In this document: one piece after another, positions 1-7,756 of the stretch | Numbering within the stretch: position 1 is the stretch's first letter | How the letters are laid out: every line of letters begins with the position of its first letter | From: Collinsella sp. | Lineage (GTDB): Bacteria > Actinomycetota > Coriobacteriia > Coriobacteriales > Coriobacteriaceae | Direction of reading: 5' to 3' | DNA: 33,598 nucleotides | Assembly (NCBI GenBank): GCA_019413955.1 | Contig: DXMX01000003.1 | Coordinates: forward strand, 16,878-50,475 | Position numbers and translations under genes: made by a program | The notes under the pieces: generated by a model | Told to the model about the DNA's origin: nothing | The model's input: only the letters and a program-made list of their open reading frames with translations | Database searches by the model: none

Positions 1-333
1 GAGGTCGACCGCCTCTACGACGTGGGTGTCGCCGGCCTGCACCGTCTGCTCGCGCATGCCGAGGAACTTGCCCAGGCACAGGTGGTCATCGCCATTGCCG
101 GCATGGAGGGCGCACTGGCGAGCGTTGTCGGCGGCCTGGTAAGCTGTCCGGTCATAGCCGTTCCCACCAGCGTGGGTTACGGCGCGAGCTTTGGTGGCGT
201 AGCCGCGCTGCTCGCCATGCTCAACTCCTGCGCCAGCGGCGTTTCGGTCGTCAATATCGACAACGGCTTTGGTGCCGCCTACCAGGCAAGTCTTATCAAT
301 CATCTGAGCGCCGGCACGCCCTGCGCCCGTTAA
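1..333 (+). CDS. larB: LarB, nickel-pincer cofactor synthase subunit (3' part only)
   Basis: The reading frame is open from the first base, so the gene begins upstream of the window and only about 110 C-terminal residues are present. LarB carboxylates and hydrolyses nicotinate adenine dinucleotide in the first step of making the nickel-pincer nucleotide used by lactate racemase. The visible part matches the PurE-like C-terminal domain of the family: AGMEGALASVVGGL, then PVIAVPTSVGYGASFGG, then a run ending VVNIDNGFGAA. It stops at TAA 331-333, and larC starts 10 nt later with the ribosome site AAGGAG between them, so the two are one operon. larE is not visible and may lie upstream. Confidence 0.93.
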   Translation, partial: EVDRLYDVGVAGLHRLLAHAEELAQAQVVIAIAGMEGALASVVGGLVSCPVIAVPTSVGYGASFGGVAALLAMLNSCASGVSVVNIDNGFGAAYQASLINHLSAGTPCAR

Positions 334-343
334 GGAGCATTTC

Positions 344-1246
344 ATGTCCAACCATCAGCACACGCTTATCATCGACGGCACCTCGGGCATCAGCGGCGAT
401 ATGACCGTCGCGGCCCTGCTCGACCTGGGCGCCAGCGAGGAGCACCTGCGCGAACAGCTCGCCACGCTGCCGGTCGACGGCTTTTCGATCGCCGTGACGC
501 GCGTAAACAAGCATGGGATCGACGCCTGCGATTTCGACGTCCAGCTTGCAGAGGAGCTCGAGAACCACGATCACGATATGGCCTGGCTCTACGGCAACGA
601 AGCAGCTGCCGAGCACACGCACGAGCATGAGCACCACCATCATGATCATGGCGAGCACGAACACGAGCACTGCCACGAGCATGACCACGACCACGAGGGC
701 CACCATCACGCCCACCACCATCACCACCGTTCTTTGGCTGACGTCACCGCCATCATCGATGGCTCGCAGTTAAGCGATGGCGCCAAGCGTCGCGCCCTCG
801 CCATCTTTACCGCGCTCGCCGCTGCCGAGGCCAAGGCTCACGGCAAAACGCCCGAGACCGTCATGTTCCACGAGGTGGGCGCCGTCGACTCCATCGTCGA
901 CGTCTGCTCTGTCGCCATCTGCCTCGATGACCTGGGTATTGAGGACATCGTGGTCGAGTCGCTCTCCGAGGGTCACGGTACCATCCGCTGTGCCCACGGT
1001 CTCATGCCCATTCCCGTCCCCGCTGTCGTCAACCTGTGCCAGGCGGGCAATATCGCCCTCACGCCCGCACCGGTCGCCGGCGAGCTCGTGACGCCCACGG
1101 GTGCCGCCATCGTCGCCGCGCTACGCACGTCCGAGCACCTTCCGGTCCGTTACCGCATCGAGGCCGTCGGCTACGGCGCTGGTAAGCGCCCCTACGAGGG
1201 CTGCTCTGGCACGCTCCGTTGCCTGCTTGTTCACATGGATGCATAG
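344..1246 (+). CDS. larC: LarC nickel insertion protein, LarC1-type domain only
   Basis: LarC inserts nickel into the pincer cofactor of lactate racemase. This protein has 300 residues. The N-terminus carries the family motif GISGDMTVAALLDLGA (about 14-30). A metal-binding tract at about 91-128 holds 23 His in 38 residues, and a conserved block follows (FHEVGAVDSIVDV). The ATG is preceded by AAGGAG. The protein stops soon after the VGYGAGKRPYEG segment, where LarC1 ends. Full LarC proteins continue for over 100 residues in the LarC2 domain, which binds CTP. In Lactiplantibacillus the two halves are joined by programmed frameshifting. Here the next frame downstream encodes a TetR regulator, so no LarC2 follows. 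The protein is therefore either a minimal LarC or needs LarC2 supplied elsewhere. Confidence 0.92.
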   Translation: MSNHQHTLIIDGTSGISGDMTVAALLDLGASEEHLREQLATLPVDGFSIAVTRVNKHGIDACDFDVQLAEELENHDHDMAWLYGNEAAAEHTHEHEHHHHDHGEHEHEHCHEHDHDHEGHHHAHHHHHRSLADVTAIIDGSQLSDGAKRRALAIFTALAAAEAKAHGKTPETVMFHEVGAVDSIVDVCSVAICLDDLGIEDIVVESLSEGHGTIRCAHGLMPIPVPAVVNLCQAGNIALTPAPVAGELVTPTGAAIVAALRTSEHLPVRYRIEAVGYGAGKRPYEGCSGTLRCLLVHMDA

Positions 1247-1248
1247 CT

Positions 1249-1788
1249 ATGGATGCCCGCAAGGCAAAAAGCCGCGCCGCCATTGTCACGGCGTTTTCCG
1301 AGCTCCTTCGCGAGGAGGACTACGGCAAGATCACCGTCGGCGACATCATCGCGCGCGCTCACGTAGGCCGCGCGACTTTCTACGGCCTATTCAAGAGCAA
1401 AGATGACCTACTGTCCGAACTCGTGAGCGACATCTGCACCCACGCCCTCGACGACGATGGCACACCGCTCGATGATCCGCTCGTACAAGTCGAGCATATC
1501 CTCAACAACCTCTGGGAGCGCCGCCAGGGCGTACGAGCCCTCGTAGCTGGCGCCGGCTCACGCGTCTTCGCCGACTGCTTACGCAAGACCATCATGTCAC
1601 GAGCAGCCGAAACCGTCCCCACAGCCCCTGCAGGCCCCGCCGGCACCATGGACCGCAGTTTCTTACTGCACCACATAGCCTCAAGCTTCGTAGGAATGGT
1701 CCAATGGTGGGCCTGGCATAACTTCCAAGCCCCAAAAGAGGACGTAGCCAAAGACTACCTATCAGCCATAAAACCCCTCTTCAACTAA
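1249..1788 (+). CDS. TetR/AcrR-family transcriptional regulator
   Basis: The protein is about 179 residues, the usual size for a TetR regulator. An N-terminal helix-turn-helix is clear: ITVGDIIARAHVGRATFYGLF at about 23-43, followed by KSKDDLL. The C-terminal ligand domain is not diagnostic. I chose ATG 1249, two bases after the larC stop; a TTG 30 nt upstream would lie inside larC. No strong ribosome site is seen, so it is probably translationally coupled to larC. It faces larD-larA, so a role in controlling the lactate genes is plausible but is inference. The last 150 bases use codons such as ATA, CTA, GTA and TCA more than the neighbours do, which may indicate a different history. Confidence 0.88.
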   Translation: MDARKAKSRAAIVTAFSELLREEDYGKITVGDIIARAHVGRATFYGLFKSKDDLLSELVSDICTHALDDDGTPLDDPLVQVEHILNNLWERRQGVRALVAGAGSRVFADCLRKTIMSRAAETVPTAPAGPAGTMDRSFLLHHIASSFVGMVQWWAWHNFQAPKEDVAKDYLSAIKPLFN

Positions 1789-1943
1789 GTAAGAAGCTCA
1801 TCCCAAAGCACCGCCCTACGCCAAGGCGCCACGCATCCCAAAGTGTCACTCGCACCTCAAAGCGCCTAACAACAAAGTGCCCACCACATCCAAATTCAGA
1901 TATATATGTTGGTTGCTTGTTCGAACGCAACTGGATTCCCGCA

Positions 1944-2070
1944 GGGTCCGGCATAGGTTAACTTTCCGCCGCATTCCGCAGGACGCAAGAAGCTCCCGCC
2001 GCACGAAGTGCGCAGCGGGAGCTTCTTGCATGTCCGAGGACGCGGCGGAAAGTTAACCTATGCCGGACCC
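1944..2070. repeat. Family A nested hairpin element, copy 1 (A1)
   Basis: This is a 127-nt imperfect palindrome in the convergent gap between tetR and larD. Outer arms 1944-1972 and 2042-2070 pair perfectly over 29 bp. Inner arms 1985-1999 and 2015-2029 pair perfectly over 15 bp. Between them GGAC (1981-1984) pairs with GTCC (2032-2035). The tip holds GCAC-GAA-GTGC (2001-2011). A second copy of exactly the same length lies at 4535-4661, with conserved tip and inter-stem bases but compensated changes in the stems. It begins 24 nt after the larD stop on the - strand. No T-run follows either arm, so it is not a canonical intrinsic terminator. The rest of 1789-2094 shows nothing I recognise. Confidence 0.93.
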
Positions 2071-2094
2071 GGACGTTATATCAATTGCCTTGGA

Positions 2095-2826
2095 CTAGAA
2101 CATGCCCAAGAAACCATGCACAAACAACGCAGCCACGATGGCACCGACAAACGGCGCGATGCCAGGAACGAGCAGGCCGTACTTCCAGTTGTTGTCGGCC
2201 TTGTTCTTAATCGGCAGCACCTGATAGGCCATGCGAGGGCCAAGGTCACGTGCCTGGTTCATGGCGAAGCCGGTGATGCCGCCCATGCCCATGCCAACGG
2301 CCCAGACAATCAGGCCGACGCAGATGGCGAGCATCAAAACGTCCTCACCAGCACGGCTAGCAGCAGCAAGGATGGCGCTGATGAACACGAAGGTGCAGAT
2401 AGCCTCGCAGAAGAAGTTGCGGGCATAGTTCGTGCCCTCGGTGGTGGGGTTGGTCGAGAAGATGTTGCGCTGGGCAATGGGGTCGACGACGCCCTCGGAA
2501 GCCTTGAACTCATCGGCATACATAAGCCAAGCGATTACGGCGCCCACAAAGCCACCGAGCATATCGGCAATCATGAAGGGGATGCAGCTGCTCCACGGCA
2601 CCAGGCCTACGATGCACTGGGCAAGCACCATGGCCGGGTTCATGCACACGGCGCCGCCAAAGACAAACAGGCAGACCGAGATGCCAAAAGACCAGGTGGT
2701 GATGGCAAACATATGGCCGGAGCCCTGATACTTAGTGCCCTTGAGCACGGTATCGCAGTGAACACCCACGCCAAAGACGATCATGAGGGCAGTTGCGCCG
2801 AATTCGCAGAGGAGTTTGGTAAGCAT
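2095..2826 (-). CDS. larD: MIP-family channel, probable lactate/glycerol facilitator (LarD-like)
   Basis: This 243-residue membrane protein has the six-helix aquaglyceroporin layout. The first pore motif is intact (CMNPAMVLA). The second half carries GFAMNQARDLGPR, so the second NPA is NQA although the RDLGPR that follows is kept. In Lactiplantibacillus plantarum, LarD is a channel for lactic acid in the lar operon. Its place 49 nt behind larA suggests the same role here. It starts at ATG 2826 with AAGG a few bases upstream. It could also conduct glycerol or another small solute. The family A hairpin follows 24 nt after its stop codon. Confidence 0.88.
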   Translation of the reverse strand: MLTKLLCEFGATALMIVFGVGVHCDTVLKGTKYQGSGHMFAITTWSFGISVCLFVFGGAVCMNPAMVLAQCIVGLVPWSSCIPFMIADMLGGFVGAVIAWLMYADEFKASEGVVDPIAQRNIFSTNPTTEGTNYARNFFCEAICTFVFISAILAAASRAGEDVLMLAICVGLIVWAVGMGMGGITGFAMNQARDLGPRMAYQVLPIKNKADNNWKYGLLVPGIAPFVGAIVAALFVHGFLGMF

Positions 2827-2875
2827 AAAACCTTATCTTTCTTGTCGGTTAAAAACGATTCGTTTAGGCCGCGTG

Positions 2876-4153
2876 CTAGTGCTGCGCGACGACAACGCCC
2901 AGGCCATCGGGAATAACGGCAACCTTGGCATCGGCACCCTTCATCTCAAAGGCGAGCTTGAGCGCCTCCTCGATAGTGTTGACCGGCGTCATGTGCATAT
3001 CCTTGAGCATCTGGTGATCGCACAGGTCGGTGACCATGATCACGGGGTGATGCGCCAGGATGCGGGCAAAGATCTGGCTCGTCCACTGATCGGGCAGGGT
3101 CTCGTCCTTGGGACGATCGATGCAGGCACGCTCAAACTCTGCCGGATCGTTGTCGGCGATGTTGTGATAGAAGCCCTCGCCACCGTGGCCGTCGGCACAA
3201 CCGGCGACATCGATGATCACGCCGCCCTCGGGAAGCGTGGCCTCGGCAGCGCACATGCCCTTCACGGCCTGATAGATGTTCTGATCGAGCGGGTAGCCGC
3301 CGTTGGTGGTGATGGCAATCTCGCACTCAACGGGCTCAACGCCGGCAAGGCTCTTCACGAACTCACAGCCAGCCTCGTGCGCCTTGTGGATGTCGCCGGC
3401 AAAGGAGCCGATGACCTCGTGCTTGCCGTTGAGCACCACGTTGAGCACAAAGGCAAGGTGAGCCATCTCGGCGGCGGCGAACATGTCCTCGCTCACGTGG
3501 TTGTGGCACAGGTTGCCGGCACGCGAGTGGGAATCGTTCACAAACTGACCGTTGTGGTTGTACATGATGGTCTTGTAGCTGGCGATGCCAGGCAGGACGG
3601 ACTTGCGGCTACCAGAGAAACCGGCAAAGAAATGCGGCTCAATGAAGCCCTCGGCAAGCAGCAGATCGCAATCGGCAGCAATCTTGTTGATGATGCACTC
3701 GCCACCAGAAGGCAGGGTACCGATCTTTTTCATCATGCTGTCGTCGGTCGCGACATGCATAACGATTTCCTCGTTGGCAACGATCTCCTCGCCATATTTG
3801 TTGACGAGCTCCTCGTGCGTCGACGGACGGTGCATACCCGTAGCAACCAGAATGCGAACGCGCGCCTCGGGCGCAGCGGAATGGATGTGATGCAGCAGAA
3901 TAGGCATCGTCACACGCGAGGGGACGGGACGCGTATGATCGGAGCTAATGATGACAATATCCTTCTTGCCAGCACAAAGCTCCTCGAGCGAAGGCGAGCC
4001 ATAAGGGTTGGCAAGCGACTCCTCTACCAGCTCTTCCTGAGATTTTGTAGTCTTAAACTCGTTTTGATGACCTTCCATCACACCCGCGAAGTTCTTATCC
4101 TCGAGCTCCAGATGCAACGTTTTGTGGTCAAACGGCAGTTCACATTCAAACAA
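2876..4153 (-). CDS. larA: Lactate racemase, nickel-dependent
   Basis: LarA interconverts L- and D-lactate with a nickel-pincer nucleotide cofactor. The 425 residues from TTG 4153 match the length of characterised LarA. Conserved segments include IISSDHTRPVPSRV, LVATGMHRPSTHEELVNKYG, the FFAGFSGSRKSVLPGI block, NGGYPLDQNIYQAVKGM and the DGHGGEGFYHN region. A frame open further upstream could add 47 residues, but these are unlike the family. TTG 4153 has GGAAGAGGG nine bases before it, so I take it as the start. It leads the larA-larD operon, convergent with larB-larC, whose products build its cofactor. The pair should let the cell use or make both lactate isomers. Confidence 0.95.
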   Translation of the reverse strand: MFECELPFDHKTLHLELEDKNFAGVMEGHQNEFKTTKSQEELVEESLANPYGSPSLEELCAGKKDIVIISSDHTRPVPSRVTMPILLHHIHSAAPEARVRILVATGMHRPSTHEELVNKYGEEIVANEEIVMHVATDDSMMKKIGTLPSGGECIINKIAADCDLLLAEGFIEPHFFAGFSGSRKSVLPGIASYKTIMYNHNGQFVNDSHSRAGNLCHNHVSEDMFAAAEMAHLAFVLNVVLNGKHEVIGSFAGDIHKAHEAGCEFVKSLAGVEPVECEIAITTNGGYPLDQNIYQAVKGMCAAEATLPEGGVIIDVAGCADGHGGEGFYHNIADNDPAEFERACIDRPKDETLPDQWTSQIFARILAHHPVIMVTDLCDHQMLKDMHMTPVNTIEEALKLAFEMKGADAKVAVIPDGLGVVVAQH

Positions 4154-4282
4154 TGATGAGCGCCCTCTTCCTTTCAACTGACACACTAGATAAACCGTTG
4201 GAAGGATACGCCGCTCACCGAAAAACACCACCGTCCACCGACTCATTAACACAACGTTCATATTTGACCCACAACAAAACAA

Positions 4283-4306
4283 CCGCGATCCCAAACGGGA
4301 CCGCGG
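4283..4306 (-). terminator. Terminator-like hairpin between ppc and larA
   Basis: Arms CCGCGATCCC and GGGACCGCGG pair over 10 positions with one mismatch around an AAAC loop. Read on the - strand, the stem is followed by a T-rich tract (TTGTTTTGTTGT). It lies 130 nt upstream of the larA start and about 380 nt past the ppc stop, beyond the family A element. It probably ends ppc transcripts but could attenuate larA. The remaining sequence of the 4154-4534 gap shows no gene that I can support. Confidence 0.65.
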
Positions 4307-4534
4307 CCGCTACAGTCGTAAGTCAAGAAGCGCCACATGCATCTCAAACCCGATCGATAAGACGCGAGGCGCAAAGCGCACTTTAATCTCTTCAGCCCCA
4401 ATCCCAGAAGACCGAGGACAAAGAGGCCCGACGGGTTTCCCTCTGAATGCATTCCGCAGCACGAAGCCCCTTCCAAACGCGCGAAGCGCACTATATTCCC
4501 TCAGCCAGTATTCCGCCGAAGACAGGACATCGCA

Positions 4535-4661
4535 GGGGCTGCCGTATGTTTACTTTCCGGCGCACTCCGCAGGACGCAAGAAGCCCTCGCCGCACGAAGT
4601 GCGCAGCGAGGGCTTCTTGCATGTCCGAGGACGCGCCGGAAAGTAAACATACAGCAGCCCC
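4535..4661. repeat. Family A nested hairpin element, copy 2 (A2)
   Basis: This is the second 127-nt copy. Outer arms 4535-4563 and 4633-4661 pair at 28 of 29 positions; the exception is C4543 against A4653. Inner arms 4576-4590 and 4606-4620 pair perfectly over 15 bp. The tip (CGCACGAAGTGCGCA) and the inter-stem right side (ATGTCCGAGGAC) are identical to copy A1. At every stem position where the copies differ, both partners changed and a Watson-Crick pair was kept (seven in the outer arm, two in the inner). It begins 24 nt after the ppc stop, the same spacing as A1 has from larD. The base pattern CGCA before the left arm and GGAC after the right arm is also shared. Confidence 0.93.
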
Positions 4662-4685
4662 GGACAGCGACTACAGGGCTATCGA

Positions 4686-7499
4686 TTACCCCGTGTTTTG
4701 CAATCCTGCCGAAACGCCGGTCACAGTCGAAAGAATCAGGCTCATGTACTCGGCCTTCTTCTCCTCGGCCATCTCGTCCTGGTTCATACGCACCTCGCGA
4801 AGGGCGCGGACCTGGGCGATGGATAGGGCGTCGACATAGGGGTTACGCACGCGGACGGCGCAGCCGAGCACGCGACGACGCTGCAGCGGCCACTCGTCAC
4901 CGACGATAGCAAGGACCCACTTACGGGTGAGCTGCATCTCGGTAAAGACCTTCTCGGACAGATCCTGGCGATCGCCCAGGTGCAGATACATCTTGGCGAT
5001 GCGCTGGTCGGTCTTGGCGATCGACATCTCGATGTTGTCGATAAAGGTGCGGAAGAACGGCCACTCCTGGTAGGCAGCCTTAAGCTGATCAAGATCGCCA
5101 AACTGCTCACACGCAGTGCCTAGGCCATACCAAGCGGCCAGGTTAATGCGCGCCTGGCTCCAGCTAAAGATCCACGGAATGGTACGCAGGTCGTCGAGCG
5201 ACTTGGCACCCAAACCGCGCTTGGCGGGACGCGAGCCGATCGGCAGCAGACCGACCTCGGTCAGCGGCGTCACGGTCGAGAACCACGGTGTAAAGTCCTC
5301 GGTGTTCAGCAGGTCCAGATAGCGCTCGTGGCTTACGGCGTTGAGCTTCTCGGCCATATCCCAGAACTTCTGCGTGGTCTCGGTGTTGGTCTTCTCGACG
5401 CTCGGGGCCGACTGCAAAAGCGTTGCGGCGGCAACGGACTCAACATGGCGCTGAGCCAGCGTGCGGTTGCCGTAACGGGCAAAGATGACCTCGCCCTGCT
5501 CGGTGAGCTTAAAGAAGCAGTTGACCGAACCCTTGGGCTGCGCCAGCACGGCCTTGTTGGCCGGACCGCCGCCACGGCCCACGGCACCGCCGCGACCGTG
5601 CATGAGCACCAGGTCGATATCGTTCTTCTCGGCCCACTTGGCAATGCGCTCCTGCGCGGAGTGCAGCGCGAGCATGGCCGTGGTAGGACCGGCATCCTTG
5701 GAGGAGTCGGAATAGCCCAGCATGACCTCCATGCGGCGGTTGGTCTGGGCAAGGCGCTTCTGCACCACGGGCAGCGTAAGCATCTGGTCGAGCACGTCGA
5801 CGCAGCCCTCGAGGTCCTCGAGCTGCTCGAACAGCGGGATCACGTCGAGCTCGGGGACATCCTCCTCGTGTGCGAAGGACAGGTGGGCAAGCTCAAAGAC
5901 GTCGGCCACATGCTGGGCACTCTTGGTGAACGAAATGATGTAGCGGTGCGCCATCTTCTTGCCGTAACGCTTTTGGATGGAGCCGATAGCGCGGAAGGTG
6001 TCGATGACCTCGCGCGTCATGGGCTGCAGGTCGCCATGGATACCGTTCTCGTGGATATCCTTGAGGGCGCGGGCATGCACCACGGAGTGCTGACGGAACT
6101 CCATCTCGACCATATGGAAGCCGAAGGACTCGACCTGCCAGATGATGGTCTGGACCGGGCCGTAGGCGGCACGGACGGCACCGCAGGCAGCCAGCGAGCG
6201 CTGGACGACGCGCAGGTCATCCAGGAACTCATCGGCGCTGTGATACATGGTGTCGGTGATACGGCGCACGGTGGCGTTGAGTCGGTCTGCCATGACGAGC
6301 ATGACGGCGCGATGCGGCTCGTGCTCGGAGATCAGCTCGGCGCGGGCCGTGTACCGAGGGCTCATCTCGACCTGATGGTTCCACAGGTTGATGAGTTCAG
6401 CAGAAGGCTTGCTGTAGGTGGCCTCGAGCGTGAGGTTCCGGCCGATGCGGCGGCACTTGTCCTCGAGCTTGAGCACCATATGGGTGAAGTACTTGGCGGC
6501 GACCTCACGGCTCACCTTGGCGGTGACGTTGGGGTTACCGTCGCGGTCGGAACCGATCCAGCTGCCGGGATGGAAGAACGCCGGGCACAGCGGCGGCACG
6601 GTACCGGCCTTGTCGCCCAGTACCCAGTCGTCAAAGCGACGATAGATGACGGGGATGACGTCGAACAGCGTGTTATCGAAGATGTCGATGATGGTATCGG
6701 CTTCCTCGACCGGCGTGGGCTTCTTGAGCGCGATGGGGCTCGTACGCACCAGGGCGTCGATCTCCTGCAGCATATGGCGCTCGTTCTCCACCAGGTCGGA
6801 ACCGCCCAGACGCGGACGCTCCTCCAGCAGATTGGAGATACGGCGAATCTTGCCCTCGACGGCCTTGCGACGGGCCTCGGTGGGATGCGCGGTAAAGACA
6901 GGGTGGAACTCGAGCTTGCCGAGCAGCTCGTTGGCGCCCTCGACACCCATCTCGTTTACCAACTGGTGATAGGCGACGGTGAGCTCGTTGGCGGGATCGA
7001 CCTCGGTATCGGTCGATGCGCCGGCCTCGCGCTCGCGCAGCTGCGCCACACGGTAGTTCTCCTCCGACAGGTTTGCCAGGTGGAAGAAGCTCGTAAAGGC
7101 GCGAACGATGACCTGCTGCTTATCGAGCGGCAGGCTGTCGATCAAATCGACGACCTCACGGAATGCCACGGCGGTGGGCTCGTCGGCGGTGGGCACGCCC
7201 TGCTCGTCGACGGCCTCGTCGGCAGCGCGGGTACCGGGGTTGCCGGCATTGGCCACAATCTCGGCCGACAGGATCTTGTCGAACAGGTCCGCGATCTCAG
7301 GATCATACTCGCTAAGCACACGACGCTCCAGGCGCAGGAACAGCGCCAGATTGTCGCGCAGCTCCTCGGGGATCTCGATCTCGGCGAGACGCTCCCTGGA
7401 CTCGGCATTCGAGCCGATTCGGTTAACGAGGCGGTTGACCACGGCAGCGACGCGCGCCGCGGCTTCGGGTACAGACTGGTTGCTTAGGTTCTCAGCCAC
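4686..7499 (-). CDS. ppc: Phosphoenolpyruvate carboxylase
   Basis: This enzyme adds bicarbonate to phosphoenolpyruvate to give oxaloacetate, refilling the TCA branch and feeding reductive succinate formation in fermenters. The protein has about 937 residues, normal for bacterial PEPC. Signature regions are FHPVFTAHPTEARRK with the catalytic His, the LGYSDSSKDAGP loop, MHGRGGAVGRGGGP, and the C-terminus ending in QNTG, which is typical of PEPC. I prefer GTG 7499, where GGGAGG precedes it; an in-frame ATG at 7511 lies directly against AAGGAGG with almost no spacing. It is a single gene with its own probable promoter and is followed by the family A2 element. Confidence 0.96.
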   Translation of the reverse strand: MAENLSNQSVPEAAARVAAVVNRLVNRIGSNAESRERLAEIEIPEELRDNLALFLRLERRVLSEYDPEIADLFDKILSAEIVANAGNPGTRAADEAVDEQGVPTADEPTAVAFREVVDLIDSLPLDKQQVIVRAFTSFFHLANLSEENYRVAQLREREAGASTDTEVDPANELTVAYHQLVNEMGVEGANELLGKLEFHPVFTAHPTEARRKAVEGKIRRISNLLEERPRLGGSDLVENERHMLQEIDALVRTSPIALKKPTPVEEADTIIDIFDNTLFDVIPVIYRRFDDWVLGDKAGTVPPLCPAFFHPGSWIGSDRDGNPNVTAKVSREVAAKYFTHMVLKLEDKCRRIGRNLTLEATYSKPSAELINLWNHQVEMSPRYTARAELISEHEPHRAVMLVMADRLNATVRRITDTMYHSADEFLDDLRVVQRSLAACGAVRAAYGPVQTIIWQVESFGFHMVEMEFRQHSVVHARALKDIHENGIHGDLQPMTREVIDTFRAIGSIQKRYGKKMAHRYIISFTKSAQHVADVFELAHLSFAHEEDVPELDVIPLFEQLEDLEGCVDVLDQMLTLPVVQKRLAQTNRRMEVMLGYSDSSKDAGPTTAMLALHSAQERIAKWAEKNDIDLVLMHGRGGAVGRGGGPANKAVLAQPKGSVNCFFKLTEQGEVIFARYGNRTLAQRHVESVAAATLLQSAPSVEKTNTETTQKFWDMAEKLNAVSHERYLDLLNTEDFTPWFSTVTPLTEVGLLPIGSRPAKRGLGAKSLDDLRTIPWIFSWSQARINLAAWYGLGTACEQFGDLDQLKAAYQEWPFFRTFIDNIEMSIAKTDQRIAKMYLHLGDRQDLSEKVFTEMQLTRKWVLAIVGDEWPLQRRRVLGCAVRVRNPYVDALSIAQVRALREVRMNQDEMAEEKKAEYMSLILSTVTGVSAGLQNTG

Positions 7500-7543
7500 G
7501 TTTCCTCCCATTCCTCCTTCTATGCACGTAACATGCGGTATTC

Positions 7544-7549
7544 ATTATA
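7544..7549 (-). promoter_or_regulatory. Probable -10 box of ppc
   Basis: The - strand reads TATAAT here, a perfect -10 hexamer about 45 nt before the ppc start and ahead of its ribosome site. The -35 region 17 nt further upstream (ATCGAA) is a poor match, so an activator may help or the call may be wrong. Confidence 0.5.
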
Positions 7550-7663
7550 GGCGCTTGCGAAATACTTTCGATACTGATTGCGCTTTACCACACAAAAGTA
7601 TTTTCTGCATTGCAAGGGTTTTTGCTCTAAATGGTCGTATTTCTCGGTGGACGGCATACACAA

Positions 7664-7699
7664 ACGGGGGCATTCCGCATAAATGCGAAACACCCCCGT
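7664..7699 (-). terminator. Probable hisS terminator
   Basis: ACGGGGG (7664-7670) pairs with CCCCCGT (7693-7699), and an inner CGCAT/ATGCG stem closes the loop. On the - strand it is followed by TTTGTGTATG. It sits about 60 nt past the hisS stop. Confidence 0.6.
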
Positions 7700-7756
7700 A
7701 ACAATCGCTCGCAATGGACGGGACACTCAAGCGGGTCCGCAGCTCAAAAAGATGCG

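Noticed and set aside
1944..2070. Family A as ordinary intrinsic terminators
   Set aside because: Neither strand has a T-run after the stem, and the nested structure is much longer than a terminator.
2783..4156. A 457-residue open frame on the + strand
   Set aside because: Antisense to larA; no ribosome site or family resemblance.
4154..4294. An N-terminal extension of larA to 4294
   Set aside because: The extra 47 residues are not LarA-like and would be encoded across a terminator-like hairpin; TTG 4153 has a good ribosome site and gives the family length.
5328..7487. A 719-residue open frame on the + strand
   Set aside because: It is the antisense shadow of ppc, produced by GC-rich codon bias, and resembles no protein family.
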